Shown piece after piece: positions 1-7,979 of a DNA stretch of 17,002 bases. Each line of letters opens with the position of its first letter. Within the stretch, counting starts at the first letter, position 1. The position numbers and the translations under genes are program-made. This stretch comes from Bacillota bacterium (GTDB taxonomy: Bacteria; Bacillota; Limnochordia; Darwinibacteriales; Darwinibacteriaceae). The DNA lies in contig JAAYSR010000081.1 in the NCBI GenBank assembly GCA_012518325.1, positions 1-17,002 on the forward strand. Direction: 5' to 3'. The notes below the pieces were generated by a model. That model saw only the letters and a program-made list of their open reading frames with translations. It was not told the origin of the DNA and searched no databases.

Positions 1-2
1 TT

Positions 3-311
3 TACAATCCTCAGCACCCCTATACCTGGGCGCTGCTCAGCTCCGTGCCCGACCTGGCAGAGGGTGCCAAACAGGAGCTGTACTCCCTCCAAGGCACCCC
101 TCCTGACTTGATCCTGCCCCTTGACCACTGTCCATTCGCAGCCCGCTGTGAATACGCTATGAAAGTCTGCAGGAAAGAGATGCCGGAAGAAACCGAGTTA
201 AGTGACTCCCATAGGGTTTCATGCTGGCTGCAGCATCCCTATGCACCAAAAGTAGAGCCGTTTTATCGGAGGGGAGGTTCGCCAAGTGCAAAACAAGTCG
301 GAAGCAACTAA
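3..311 (+). CDS. oppD: Oligopeptide ABC transporter ATPase, OppD/DppD type (C-terminal fragment)
   Basis: This is the last ~102 residues of an ATP-binding subunit of an oligopeptide/dipeptide importer; the 5' part, with the Walker motifs, lies outside the window. The frame is open from base 3 and begins YNPQHPYTWALLSSVPDL, the conserved HPYT..LL...P stretch of the oligo_HPY C-terminal domain. It is followed by four cysteines spaced C-X5-C-X6-C-X17-C (HCPFAARC ... VSC), the pattern known in this family as a probable [4Fe-4S] site. The protein works at the inner face of the cytoplasmic membrane, paired with a second ATPase and two permeases. The end overlaps the next gene by 26 nt, so the two are very likely co-translated. 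Opp and Dpp cannot be told apart from this fragment; the symbol is a family-level choice. Confidence 0.93.
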   Translation, partial: YNPQHPYTWALLSSVPDLAEGAKQELYSLQGTPPDLILPLDHCPFAARCEYAMKVCRKEMPEETELSDSHRVSCWLQHPYAPKVEPFYRRGGSPSAKQVGSN

Positions 312-1290
312 CCTTTTAGAAGTCAAGAATCTCTCGAAGTACTTTTACGGCCGCCGGACCGTTGTCAAGGCAGTAGATGACGTATCCTTTTACATCCCCC
401 GCGGTGAAACACTGGGCTTAGTCGGCGAATCGGGCTGCGGCAAGACCACCTGCGGGCGAACCATCCTCAAGCTGTATCCCGCCACATCGGGCCAGGTGAT
501 CTATGACGGGAAAGACGTTACAGGCAAGATGTCCCGCAGGGAGCTCAAGGCCTTCAAGAAAAGTGCACAGATAATCTTTCAGGATCCCTATTCGTCTCTG
601 GACCCCCGCATGACCATTGCTGAGATTGTGGGCGAAGGCATTGATGTGCATTTTGACTATTCCAGCAGGCAAAAGCATGACAAAGTGACTGAACTTTTGG
701 CTGCGGTAGGCCTTACAGAGGAGTTTGCCAATCGTTTTGCCCATGAACTCTCGGGCGGACAGCGCCAGCGCGTCGGAATTGCCCGGGCTTTAGCAGTAGA
801 TCCGGACTTTATCGTCTGCGACGAACCAATCTCTGCCCTGGATGTATCCATTCAGGCCCAAATTGTCAATCTTTTGATCAAGCTGCAGAAGGAAAGAGAT
901 CTAACCTATCTGTTCATTTCCCACGACCTGTCCATGGTCAGGCACATTTCTGACCGGATTGGCGTGATGTACCTGGGCAGCCTGGTGGAGCTGGCTCCAA
1001 GTCCAGCCATGTTTGCCAGACCCCTCCACCCATACACCACTGCCCTGCTCTCTGCGATTCCTACGGCAGATCCCGAACACGAAAAGACCAGGGAACGCAT
1101 CAAGCTGCCTGGAGAAGTCCCCAGCGCGATGAATCCGCCTTCGGGGTGTAAGTTCAGGACGCGCTGCCCCTATGCTGCAGACATCTGCGCCGCCAAAGTT
1201 CCGGTCCTTGAAGAAGCGGAAACCGGCCGCTATGTAGCGTGCCACCTGTGGAGGGAATTGGCCGAAAGAGATGCGGAGGTGGCAAACTAG
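286..1290 (+). CDS. oppF: Oligopeptide ABC transporter ATPase, OppF/DppF type
   Basis: Second ATPase of the peptide importer, 334 residues, a normal length for the family. Walker A is GESGCGKTT (47-55), the Q-loop glutamine is in IIFQDP (~99), the signature is LSGGQRQR (155-162), Walker B is FIVCDEP (175-181) and the switch histidine is H213 (ISHD). The C-terminal oligo_HPY domain starts at HPYTTALL (249) and carries C288, C294, C301 and C319, with the same C-X5-C-X6-C-X17-C spacing as the partner upstream. The GTG start at 286 is chosen because a strong purine-rich site (268-277) lies 8 nt upstream and the family N-terminus begins shortly after. The gene overlaps its partner by 26 nt, and its TAG stop shares one base with the GTG of tldD. 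Substrate is probably short peptides; Opp versus Dpp is not resolved. Confidence 0.95.
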   Translation: MQNKSEATNLLEVKNLSKYFYGRRTVVKAVDDVSFYIPRGETLGLVGESGCGKTTCGRTILKLYPATSGQVIYDGKDVTGKMSRRELKAFKKSAQIIFQDPYSSLDPRMTIAEIVGEGIDVHFDYSSRQKHDKVTELLAAVGLTEEFANRFAHELSGGQRQRVGIARALAVDPDFIVCDEPISALDVSIQAQIVNLLIKLQKERDLTYLFISHDLSMVRHISDRIGVMYLGSLVELAPSPAMFARPLHPYTTALLSAIPTADPEHEKTRERIKLPGEVPSAMNPPSGCKFRTRCPYAADICAAKVPVLEEAETGRYVACHLWRELAERDAEVAN

Positions 1291-2672
1291 TGCTCAGCAG
1301 GCAGACAATCGACAGGATCATCGACCTCGGACTGGAACTCGGCAGTGACTTTGTAGAAGTCTATCAGGAAGACACTAGGCACAACAATATCACTGCCCTG
1401 CATGACAGGGTGGAAAGCAGTTCCTGCGGACGTGAACAGGGTGTGGGCCTGAGGATTTTCTCCGGCCTCAACTCCCGCTATGCCTATACCACAGATGACG
1501 CAGAGGAAAACCTGATCCGGCTGATGAGAAAAATGGCTCAAAGCCTGAAAGGTCCCCAGGGTACGAAAGTCCCCCTCAGGGATCTGACTGTCTACGGCGA
1601 TGACCATCCCGTTAAGGTCATGCCCCATACAGTCTCCTACGATCGGCGCATGGAGGTCATCCGCCGGGCAACTGCAGCCGGAATGGCCTACGCCCCCGAG
1701 ATTGTTCAGGTATCAGTGCGCTACCTCGACCTGGAACAGCAGGTACTCATCGCCAACTCGGAAGGCGTTTACGCGGAAGACTCCCGGGTCAAGACTCGGG
1801 TTTTGATTAATGCCTATGCCCAGAATGAAAAAGGGCTGCAAAACGGATACTTTGGCCCCGGGGCTATGCAGGGCTTTGAGTACTACGACACTTTAGACAT
1901 CGAGTGGTACGCCAGGGAAGCCGCCCGAACAGCGGTTACCATGCTGAATGCCGACAGATGCCCCGGCGGACAAATGAGTGTCGTAGTTGATAACGGTTTT
2001 GGAGGTCTGCTGTTCCACGAAGCTTGCGGCCACAGCCTGGAAGCCTCGTCAGTTGCCAAAGGAACCTCGGAGTTCTCAGGCAAACTGGGCCAGCAGATTG
2101 CTTCGCCGCTGGTCACCCTCATCGATGACGGGACGATCAGGGGCGAATGGGGTTCTCTTTCTGTCGACGATGAAGGGCAGCCCACCCAAAAGAACATCTT
2201 AATTGAAAATGGCATCCTGAAAGGATATCTCATCGACAAACTGAACGGGCGGCGTCTTGGGATGGAACCTACCGGTTCTGCCCGACGCCAGTCATACCGC
2301 TTCGCACCAACGTCACGCATGACCAATACCTATATTGCCAACGGGCCGCACAGCAAAGAAGAGATCATCGCCAGCACAGAGCGGGGCCTGTTTGTGAAGT
2401 ACATCAATGGCGGGTCAGTGAACCCGGCTACAGGGGACTTTAACTTCAACGTAAGTGAAGCCTATCTCATTGAAGGCGGAAAGCTTACGAAGCCTGTCCG
2501 GGGCGCGACCCTGATCGGCAACGGCGGCAACATCCTGAAGCAGGTCGACATGGTTGGCGACAACCTGGAAATTCGCCAAGGGTATTGCTATGCCGGATCA
2601 GGAGCGCTCTTTATCGGCGCGGGCCAGCCCACCGTTCGGGTGGCTGCCATGACTGTGGGAGGTGCGGAGTGA
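1290..2672 (+). CDS. tldD: TldD metalloprotease subunit
   Basis: Catalytic half of the TldD/TldE (PmbA) heterodimeric zinc protease, which in known systems cleaves short or unfolded peptides and matures microcin B17. The protein has 460 residues. The zinc motif is HEACGH (H243, E244, H248). The family's third metal ligand is a C-terminal cysteine, here in GYCYAGSG (C433), followed by the conserved TVRVAAMTVGG end. The frame is open further upstream to 1239, but GTG at 1290 is preferred: GGAGGT (1275-1280) lies 9 nt upstream and the protein then starts at the normal family N-terminus (MLSRQTIDRI). The upstream stop and this start overlap by one base (TAGTG). Adjacent peptide-import ATPases suggest that imported peptides, or a peptide product, are the substrate; that link is inference. 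Confidence 0.95.
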   Translation: MLSRQTIDRIIDLGLELGSDFVEVYQEDTRHNNITALHDRVESSSCGREQGVGLRIFSGLNSRYAYTTDDAEENLIRLMRKMAQSLKGPQGTKVPLRDLTVYGDDHPVKVMPHTVSYDRRMEVIRRATAAGMAYAPEIVQVSVRYLDLEQQVLIANSEGVYAEDSRVKTRVLINAYAQNEKGLQNGYFGPGAMQGFEYYDTLDIEWYAREAARTAVTMLNADRCPGGQMSVVVDNGFGGLLFHEACGHSLEASSVAKGTSEFSGKLGQQIASPLVTLIDDGTIRGEWGSLSVDDEGQPTQKNILIENGILKGYLIDKLNGRRLGMEPTGSARRQSYRFAPTSRMTNTYIANGPHSKEEIIASTERGLFVKYINGGSVNPATGDFNFNVSEAYLIEGGKLTKPVRGATLIGNGGNILKQVDMVGDNLEIRQGYCYAGSGALFIGAGQPTVRVAAMTVGGAE

Positions 2673-4015
2673 TGCTGCAGAGATTTATCGATACCTTCAG
2701 CAAAGAGGCCAAAGGTGCGGGTATCACCCGCCTGGAGTTCTATATCAAAGAATGCTGGGGACAAACTGTCCAAGTCTACAAGCAGGAAGTGGAACGCCTC
2801 AACATTTCCCAGGAGACCCTGGTTTATGTGGAAGGGGAGTTTGAGGGCTGCAAAGGATCGACTTTCTTGGAAAACCTCAGCACAGATGCCTCACGCATCA
2901 GCGAACACCTTGGGATTATTCGCCAGACAGCAAAATACAACAAGGAACCCTTTCTGCCCCGGACCTACTCTGCGGCAAGGCCTCCAGTAGAAGACACTGC
3001 ACCTGAGTTTCCCAGCGCAGAACTTGTCGCGGAGCGGCTCAGGGAAGCAGAGCAAAAAGCCTATGACTCTGACAGGCGCATTGACAATGTTGGCTCAGCT
3101 TCCCACACAACCCGCCGGGAAAAGGTGCTTCTGCTTAACGGCGAAGGCGACGCCCTCGAAGACTGTGTCCAGTATGAGCAGGCAGTAATGTCGCTGGTAG
3201 CGCGTGACGGCACAGCTGTGCAAAGCACTTACGAAACTCGGCTGGGAAAGGCGGTCGGTCAGAAACACCTTCTTTCCTTAGCTGAACAGGGCGCCGCCAA
3301 GGTTGTCAGCCAGCTCATGGCTTCGCCTGTCAAAACCGGGCCTTATCAAGTGTTGCTGAACAACAGACTGGTCTGCGACTTGATTCTGGCTTTTCTGCCC
3401 GGATTGTTTGCGGATCGGGTGCAAAAGAAAATGAGCGTTCTGGAGGGAAGGGTTGGCGAAACAATCACTTCTTCTTTGTTCAGCTTGGTTGAAGATCCGA
3501 ACTTGTCGGAAGGCATTGTAACCAGAAACTTCGACGATGAAGGTACGCCAACCCAGGCTAAGTCCATTATCGATCAGGGCAGGCTCACTACCTTCCTGCA
3601 TAATCTGGAGACAGCCCGCACCTTCCAGGTGCAGCCGACGGGCAACGGATTTAAGAGCCTCTACAGGGAAGCGCCAGCCATCAGTGCCACAAATCTCTGT
3701 GTCCCCGCCGGCGAGCACACAGACGCTGAACTGATCCAAGCCATGGGCAGCGGATTGTTGATCACGGATTGCGACGGCATCTTCGCCGGAGCCAACCCAG
3801 TGTCAGGCGATTTTTCCCTGATTGCCAAGGGATACCTCATTGAAAACGGCGCAGTTCACAGGCCGGTCAACCAAATTACAATCGCCGGGAACTTTTATGA
3901 GATGCTGAACGGGCTTTCTGCCGTAGGCAGTGAGTACGCTGCAGGAGGGTCACTAAACGGCTTTATTCAGACCCCTTCTCTGCTCATTAGCGAACTGTTC
4001 GTTTCAGGTACGTAA
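2672..4015 (+). CDS. pmbA: TldE/PmbA, non-catalytic partner of TldD
   Basis: Partner subunit of the TldD/TldE protease, 447 residues. It shares the TldD fold but, as expected for TldE/PmbA, has no HExxxH zinc motif. Family hallmarks visible are SEGIVTRNFDDEGTPTQ, near the middle of the C-terminal domain, and the ending TPSLLISELFVSGT. A GTG (2669) and an ATG (2672) are adjacent in frame. ATG is preferred because GGGAGG (2657-2662) is then 9 nt away, and because it gives the common TGATG stop-start overlap with tldD. Translation of the two subunits is therefore coupled, which fits 1:1 assembly. This is the last gene of the + strand transcript; 15 nt later comes the hairpin shared with the opposing pot operon. 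Confidence 0.94.
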   Translation: MLQRFIDTFSKEAKGAGITRLEFYIKECWGQTVQVYKQEVERLNISQETLVYVEGEFEGCKGSTFLENLSTDASRISEHLGIIRQTAKYNKEPFLPRTYSAARPPVEDTAPEFPSAELVAERLREAEQKAYDSDRRIDNVGSASHTTRREKVLLLNGEGDALEDCVQYEQAVMSLVARDGTAVQSTYETRLGKAVGQKHLLSLAEQGAAKVVSQLMASPVKTGPYQVLLNNRLVCDLILAFLPGLFADRVQKKMSVLEGRVGETITSSLFSLVEDPNLSEGIVTRNFDDEGTPTQAKSIIDQGRLTTFLHNLETARTFQVQPTGNGFKSLYREAPAISATNLCVPAGEHTDAELIQAMGSGLLITDCDGIFAGANPVSGDFSLIAKGYLIENGAVHRPVNQITIAGNFYEMLNGLSAVGSEYAAGGSLNGFIQTPSLLISELFVSGT

Positions 4016-4022
4016 CCAATGC

Positions 4023-4058
4023 AAAAAAAGCAGCCTCCCGCCGTCAGGCGGGAGGCTG
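4023..4058 (-). terminator. Rho-independent terminator between convergent operons
   Basis: A perfect 12-bp stem (4031-4042 with 4047-4058) encloses a GTCA loop. On the minus strand it is followed by seven T residues (complement of A 4024-4030), a classic terminator for the pot operon, whose last stop is at 4073. On the plus strand the same hairpin ends 43 nt after the tldE stop but is followed only by a weak T-containing tract, so it may act in both directions with different strength. Confidence 0.92.
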
Positions 4059-4072
4059 TTCGATTCTCCGTC

Positions 4073-5146
4073 TTATCTGAGCTTGAACTCCAAGTAAATG
4101 TGCTCATACTCATCCAATACTTTGTCTACAGCAATGTAGAAACTGGTGTTTTCAAGAACTTCGTCAGACAGATTGAGCATGGGATTGTTCCTGAAATCTT
4201 CCGGCAAATACTCTTCTGCCGCTTTGTTGGGGCTGGTGAACTTAGTCAAATCAGCGATTCTGGCAGCAATCTCCGGCCGCATGATAAAGTTCAGGAACTG
4301 ATAGGCGCCTTCCTTGTTGGGAGCCTCTTTGGACATTACCCAGCAGTCAATGAAAATAGGCATGCCTTCAACTGGGAACACCGGTTCAAGATCCGGACGG
4401 GCCTGGACTCCCTTAACTGCCTGGTTGGAATACATGAATCCGGCCACTGCCTCGCCGTTAACCAGAGAGTCTTCCGGCGTGTTGGTTTCAAACCGCACAA
4501 TGTTAGGCTTCAGGGCAAAGAGCTTTTCCCTTGCTTCGGCAACCTTCACCGGATCTGTCTCGTTGTACTCATAGCCCAGTGCTTTGAGGGCAATTCCCAT
4601 AATCTCTACCGACCAGTCAACGACAACCACATTGTTAGCCAGTTCTTTTTGCCACAGATCATTGTAGCCCGTGATCGGCTGTGCACCTAAGGCCTCAACG
4701 CCTGCAGGATTGACCAGCAGCAGAGATGTCGAAACTGCATAGGGGATGGAATACTCATCGGTGGGATCGTAGTACGGTCCGTGATAAACCGGATTGATAT
4801 TGGCATAATTGGGGAGCTGATCTTTGTCCAAGACAGCCAGCATGCCCGTCTGCCTGAGAATATCCACCATGTAGTCTGTCACTACTGCCAGATCATACTG
4901 ATTAGGATTGGCTTCGAGCAAAGACTGCATATCTTCGTTGGAAGTTACTTCCTTGTAATTCACTTTGATACCTGTTTCTGCTTCAAACTCATTAATAATC
5001 GCCCTCGGGATAAAATCCCCGCCCCAGGTCATGAGGTTGATCTCACCTGCGGCGGCTGCTCCCTGGTCAGCGGAGAGGACCAAGGTCACCGCTAAAAGAG
5101 CGACCATAAGCATACCAACAACCTGACTGAATCTTTGGTTTTTCAT
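4073..5146 (-). CDS. potD: PotD-like polyamine-binding periplasmic protein
   Basis: Substrate-binding protein of a spermidine/putrescine-type ABC importer, 357 residues, usual length for PotD. An N-terminal signal (basic MKNQR, hydrophobic ~10-25) is followed by AAAAGEINLMTWGGDF, typical of the mature PotD start. There is no cysteine in the signal region, so it should be cut by signal peptidase I and released, not lipid-anchored. Family landmarks include the VVTDYMVDILRQTGML segment (~88-103) and the NKEGAYQFLNFIMRPE segment near the C-terminus. Compared from memory with E. coli PotD, the aspartate after the FI pair (FIDCW) is kept, but some aromatic ligand positions seem to differ, so the exact polyamine is uncertain. 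The AGGAGG site (5155-5160) lies inside the end of potC, whose stop directly abuts this start. Confidence 0.93.
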   Translation of the reverse strand: MKNQRFSQVVGMLMVALLAVTLVLSADQGAAAAGEINLMTWGGDFIPRAIINEFEAETGIKVNYKEVTSNEDMQSLLEANPNQYDLAVVTDYMVDILRQTGMLAVLDKDQLPNYANINPVYHGPYYDPTDEYSIPYAVSTSLLLVNPAGVEALGAQPITGYNDLWQKELANNVVVVDWSVEIMGIALKALGYEYNETDPVKVAEAREKLFALKPNIVRFETNTPEDSLVNGEAVAGFMYSNQAVKGVQARPDLEPVFPVEGMPIFIDCWVMSKEAPNKEGAYQFLNFIMRPEIAARIADLTKFTSPNKAAEEYLPEDFRNNPMLNLSDEVLENTSFYIAVDKVLDEYEHIYLEFKLR

Positions 5147-5935
5147 TTACATATCCTCCTTATGAATCTTTTTGGTGAACAGCTGACTCAAACCAACGAC
5201 AAAGAACATACCAACTAGAATCAAAGTGCACAGTGCATTAACCTTGGGGGTAACCCCAACACGCATCATCGAGAAAATGTGGACGGGCAGCGTTGTCGTT
5301 TTAGGCCCAGACATATATGTGGAGATTATCACATCGTCCAAAGACATAGCCAGTGCCAGGAGCGATGCGGTAACGATGGAAGGCATGACCAGGGGCAGAA
5401 TAATCGTCTTGGTGGCCTGCCACCTTGTAGCCCCTAAATCCCTGGCAGATTCCAGAATGGAGCGATCGATCTCTTTCAGCCTCAGCTGTACCATAATATA
5501 GACATAGGGTACACAAAACAGGGAATGGGATGCAACCAGGGTGAAATGCCCAAAAGGCAGGTTCAAAGAGTTAAAGAAAACAAGGAGTGCGATTCCCAGA
5601 GCTACCTCAGGGATCAGCAAAGGCAAAATCATCACACCTTGAATTGCCCTTTTCATCCCGGCCGTCGCCCGCATAGCCACGACAGCGCTGGCAGTGCCGA
5701 TGATTGCCGAGACGATCGAAGTGATCACGGCCACTTCCATGCTGATGCGAAAGGATGCAGCGATAACCCGATCTTCAAACAGCACCCGGTACCAATCCAG
5801 CGTAAATCCTGTCCATTGCGCCGTTGAGGGGCTGGCGTTGAAAGAGTACAGGATCACGCCCAGCACAGGCAGATACAGAATTACAAAGAACAATGACAGA
5901 TAGAAAGCACCAAATCTGCTAGTTTTCATCCTCAT
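5147..5935 (-). CDS. potC: PotC-like polyamine ABC transporter permease
   Basis: Inner-membrane permease of the polyamine importer, 262 residues with about six hydrophobic segments (first ~10-32). The cytoplasmic EAA loop that docks on the ATPase is clear: LESARDLGATRWQATKTIILP (~161-181). A short cytoplasmic tail (KKIHKEDM) ends the protein, and its last codons double as the ribosome binding site for potD. The ATG at 5935 is chosen because GGAAGGA (5944-5950) lies 8 nt upstream and because it makes a 4-nt ATGA overlap with the potB stop. A second ATG two codons later is possible but less well placed. It forms the channel together with potB. Confidence 0.95.
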   Translation of the reverse strand: MRMKTSRFGAFYLSLFFVILYLPVLGVILYSFNASPSTAQWTGFTLDWYRVLFEDRVIAASFRISMEVAVITSIVSAIIGTASAVVAMRATAGMKRAIQGVMILPLLIPEVALGIALLVFFNSLNLPFGHFTLVASHSLFCVPYVYIMVQLRLKEIDRSILESARDLGATRWQATKTIILPLVMPSIVTASLLALAMSLDDVIISTYMSGPKTTTLPVHIFSMMRVGVTPKVNALCTLILVGMFFVVGLSQLFTKKIHKEDM

Positions 5936-6780
5936 AGGAATAATCCTTCCGCATCATCTTTCGCGATTCTTCCGTAGATGGAAATAACCAGTAACACTAC
6001 AGCAATCATGGCAATAGAAAAGGCTGCCGCAAGCGGCCTGTTTCTGCCCCTGGTCACCTGGGTGTTGATCATGTTCCCCAAGAAGATAGTGTTGCCGCCG
6101 CCAAGGAGGTCGGATACATAAAACAGACCGAGGGCGGGGATAAAGACTAGGGTAAATCCCCCTGCGATACCAGGCAGCGTCAGAGGCAGCGTAATGTTAA
6201 AGAATGTCTGGCGTTTGTTCGCCCCCAAATCATAGGAAGCTTCCAGGAGCGATCGGTCAAGTTTGTCTACTGAGTTGAAAATAGCCACTATGGCGAAGGG
6301 GATCAGCATATAGGCTGTGCCCACCAGGGTTGTGCCGAATTTGTACATCATGGGCAGGGGTTTATCTATAATGCCCAATGCTCGCAGCACATTATTAATG
6401 ATCCCGGCATTGCCAAGCAGAATCATCCAGCCGTAAGTCCTGAGCAGGCTGGAAATCCAGAACGGAAGCATAATCAGGCCAATCGACAGAGCGCGTTTTT
6501 TCGGCTCTAAATTAGAAGTGATATATGCCACCGGATAGCCGACAACGATGGTCACCAGGCCTGTCAGGAAAGCCAGAAGCAAAGAGTTGCGGAAGACTCT
6601 CAGGTAAATTGGATCGAATACCCTTTGCCAGTTTTCCCAGGTGAACTGAAAAACGATTGTGCCCAAAGAGTCTCGGGACAAAAAGCTCAAGACAAAGACA
6701 AAAACCAAAGGTATGCCCACAAAAAGTCCAAGCCACACCAAAATAGGCACAGCTAGAATGTTCCGCTTCAGCGTCTGCAT
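5932..6780 (-). CDS. potB: PotB-like polyamine ABC transporter permease
   Basis: Partner permease, 282 residues, with a first membrane span at ~10-33 and about five further hydrophobic segments. The EAA loop reads LEASYDLGANKRQTFFNITLP (~179-199), the expected contact site for PotA. The C-terminal part (FTLVFIPALGLFYVSDLLGG, ~209-228) is highly typical of PotB/PotH. The ATG at 6780 has GGGGAGGT (6786-6793) five bases upstream. Only one base separates the potA stop from this start, and the 3' end overlaps potC by 4 nt, so the whole cluster is translationally linked. Confidence 0.95.
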   Translation of the reverse strand: MQTLKRNILAVPILVWLGLFVGIPLVFVFVLSFLSRDSLGTIVFQFTWENWQRVFDPIYLRVFRNSLLLAFLTGLVTIVVGYPVAYITSNLEPKKRALSIGLIMLPFWISSLLRTYGWMILLGNAGIINNVLRALGIIDKPLPMMYKFGTTLVGTAYMLIPFAIVAIFNSVDKLDRSLLEASYDLGANKRQTFFNITLPLTLPGIAGGFTLVFIPALGLFYVSDLLGGGNTIFLGNMINTQVTRGRNRPLAAAFSIAMIAVVLLVISIYGRIAKDDAEGLFL

Positions 6781-6781
6781 A

Positions 6782-7882
6782 CTAGACCTCCCCTTCTGCC
6801 CAGCCGTCTTCGGGAGGAAGCAAAATGGCTCCGTGGTCTTCCCAGGTCACATAAACCTGATCGCCCTTCTCACATTCGCAGTCAATTTTTTGGTACTCAA
6901 CAACCGTAATCTGCCTGTCAGCGACTTTGACTCTGATGCGAATCTGCGACCCCGAATAGTGGACGGACAATACTTCACCAACAAGGGCGTTGGGCTGTTC
7001 ATGGCATGAGACGCGCATTTTGTCCATATGGACTGCCAGAACCGCTTCCCGGCCTACTTCTAACTGATGCTGCCCTGAGTTTCTGATGCTGACAACATTC
7101 TCTCCGAACTGGACCAGCGAGTGGGTTGCTTCAGTCTCCAAGACTCTGACCCGCATCATATTGCGATCACCAATAAAGGTTGTGACAAACAGATTAACCG
7201 GATTATTGTAGATGTCCCTCGGGCTCCCCAGCTGCTGCACTTCGCCTTGATCAATTACCACGATTCGGTCGGACATATTAAGGGCTTCTTCTTGGTCATG
7301 GGTGACATAGACAAAAGTGGTGCCGGTCTTTTTCTGCAGCTGCGCCAGTTCGGTCTGCATGTGTTTCCTCAGCTTAAGATCCAAAGCCCCCAGGGGCTCA
7401 TCCAAAAGCAGGATAGCAGGTTCATTGATCAGCGCCCGGGCAATGGCAATTCTCTGCCTTTGTCCCCCCGACAGCTGGTGGGGCATGCGTTTCTCATAGC
7501 CAAGCATCTGCACAAGTTCCAAAACATTTGCTGCCCTCTCCTTCAGCTCCGCTTCAGTCATGGACTTTTTCACCCGCGGGCCGTAGGCGATATTGTCATA
7601 GACATTCAAGTGAGGAAACAAAGCATAGTTTTGAAAAACGGTGTTTACATTGCGCTTGTTGGGCGCCATATCCTTAATGGAGCTGCCGTTTAGCAAAATA
7701 TCCCCGGAGTGGATGCTCTCCAAGCCGGCAATGCACCTCAGAAGCGTCGTTTTTCCGCAGCCGGAAGGTCCCAGCAGCGTAAGAAACTCCCCCTGTTCGA
7801 TGTCAAAAGAAATGTCTTTTAACACATGAAAATCACCGAAATACTTGTTGATGTTGACTAGAGAAAGCAGTGGCTGTTTCAC
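6782..7882 (-). CDS. potA: PotA-like polyamine ABC transporter ATPase
   Basis: ATPase that energises polyamine import, 366 residues. Walker A is GPSGCGKTT (38-46), the Q-loop is Q84, the signature is LSGGQRQR (137-144), Walker B is ILLLDEP (157-163), the D-loop GALD follows it, and the switch histidine is H195. The region after ~240 is the TOBE regulatory domain usual for PotA. The start is GTG at 7882 (MKQPLLSLVN); the SD-like GGAAAGGGG is embedded in a perfect 12-bp palindrome (7883-7894). A near-consensus promoter lies ~45 nt upstream. It is the first gene of the potABCD operon, in the same order as in E. coli. Confidence 0.95.
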   Translation of the reverse strand: MKQPLLSLVNINKYFGDFHVLKDISFDIEQGEFLTLLGPSGCGKTTLLRCIAGLESIHSGDILLNGSSIKDMAPNKRNVNTVFQNYALFPHLNVYDNIAYGPRVKKSMTEAELKERAANVLELVQMLGYEKRMPHQLSGGQRQRIAIARALINEPAILLLDEPLGALDLKLRKHMQTELAQLQKKTGTTFVYVTHDQEEALNMSDRIVVIDQGEVQQLGSPRDIYNNPVNLFVTTFIGDRNMMRVRVLETEATHSLVQFGENVVSIRNSGQHQLEVGREAVLAVHMDKMRVSCHEQPNALVGEVLSVHYSGSQIRIRVKVADRQITVVEYQKIDCECEKGDQVYVTWEDHGAILLPPEDGWAEGEV

Positions 7883-7904
7883 AAGGGGCCCCTTTCCAAG
7901 CTTG
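7883..7904 (-). promoter_or_regulatory. Palindromes covering the potA ribosome binding site
   Basis: AAGGGGCCCCTT (7883-7894) is a perfect 12-bp palindrome directly touching the potA GTG codon. CAAGCTTG (7897-7904) is a second perfect palindrome 2 nt further upstream. The first contains the only SD-like sequence for potA. Either a protein site or an RNA structure that hides the SD is possible; the palindromic bases are seen, the role is inferred. Confidence 0.35.
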
Positions 7905-7927
7905 CACAGCTGTTTGGTTGTAAAATT

Positions 7928-7956
7928 AGTATAATTTACCTGATATTACATGTCAA
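7928..7956 (-). promoter_or_regulatory. Sigma-70/SigA-type promoter of the potABCD operon
   Basis: On the minus strand TTGACA (complement of 7951-7956) is followed, after exactly 17 nt, by TATACT (complement of 7928-7933). The -35 matches the consensus fully and the -10 matches 5 of 6. Transcription should start near 7921, giving a leader of about 40 nt before potA. It lies in the gap after the regulator gene, so pot can be transcribed independently of it. Confidence 0.85.
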
Positions 7957-7979
7957 AGTATCTATTAAGCCTGCCGCGC

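Noticed and set aside
1239..1289. Upstream start for tldD inside oppF
   Set aside because: GTG at 1290 has a GGAGGT at the right distance and matches the TldD N-terminus; the earlier start would only overlap oppF.
4019..4690. Long plus-strand open frame (223 codons) opposite potD
   Set aside because: It lies fully antisense to a clear PotD coding sequence, begins inside the terminator hairpin, and its translation resembles no family; it is a shadow of potD codon usage.
7121..7693. Plus-strand open frame (190 codons) opposite potA
   Set aside because: Antisense to intact Walker and signature motifs of PotA; no SD and no recognisable domain.
7883..7979. Terminator between the regulator gene and potA
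   Set aside because: No GC-rich stem followed by a T-tract was found on the minus strand; the palindromes near potA have no T-tract, so some read-through from the regulator transcript is possible.
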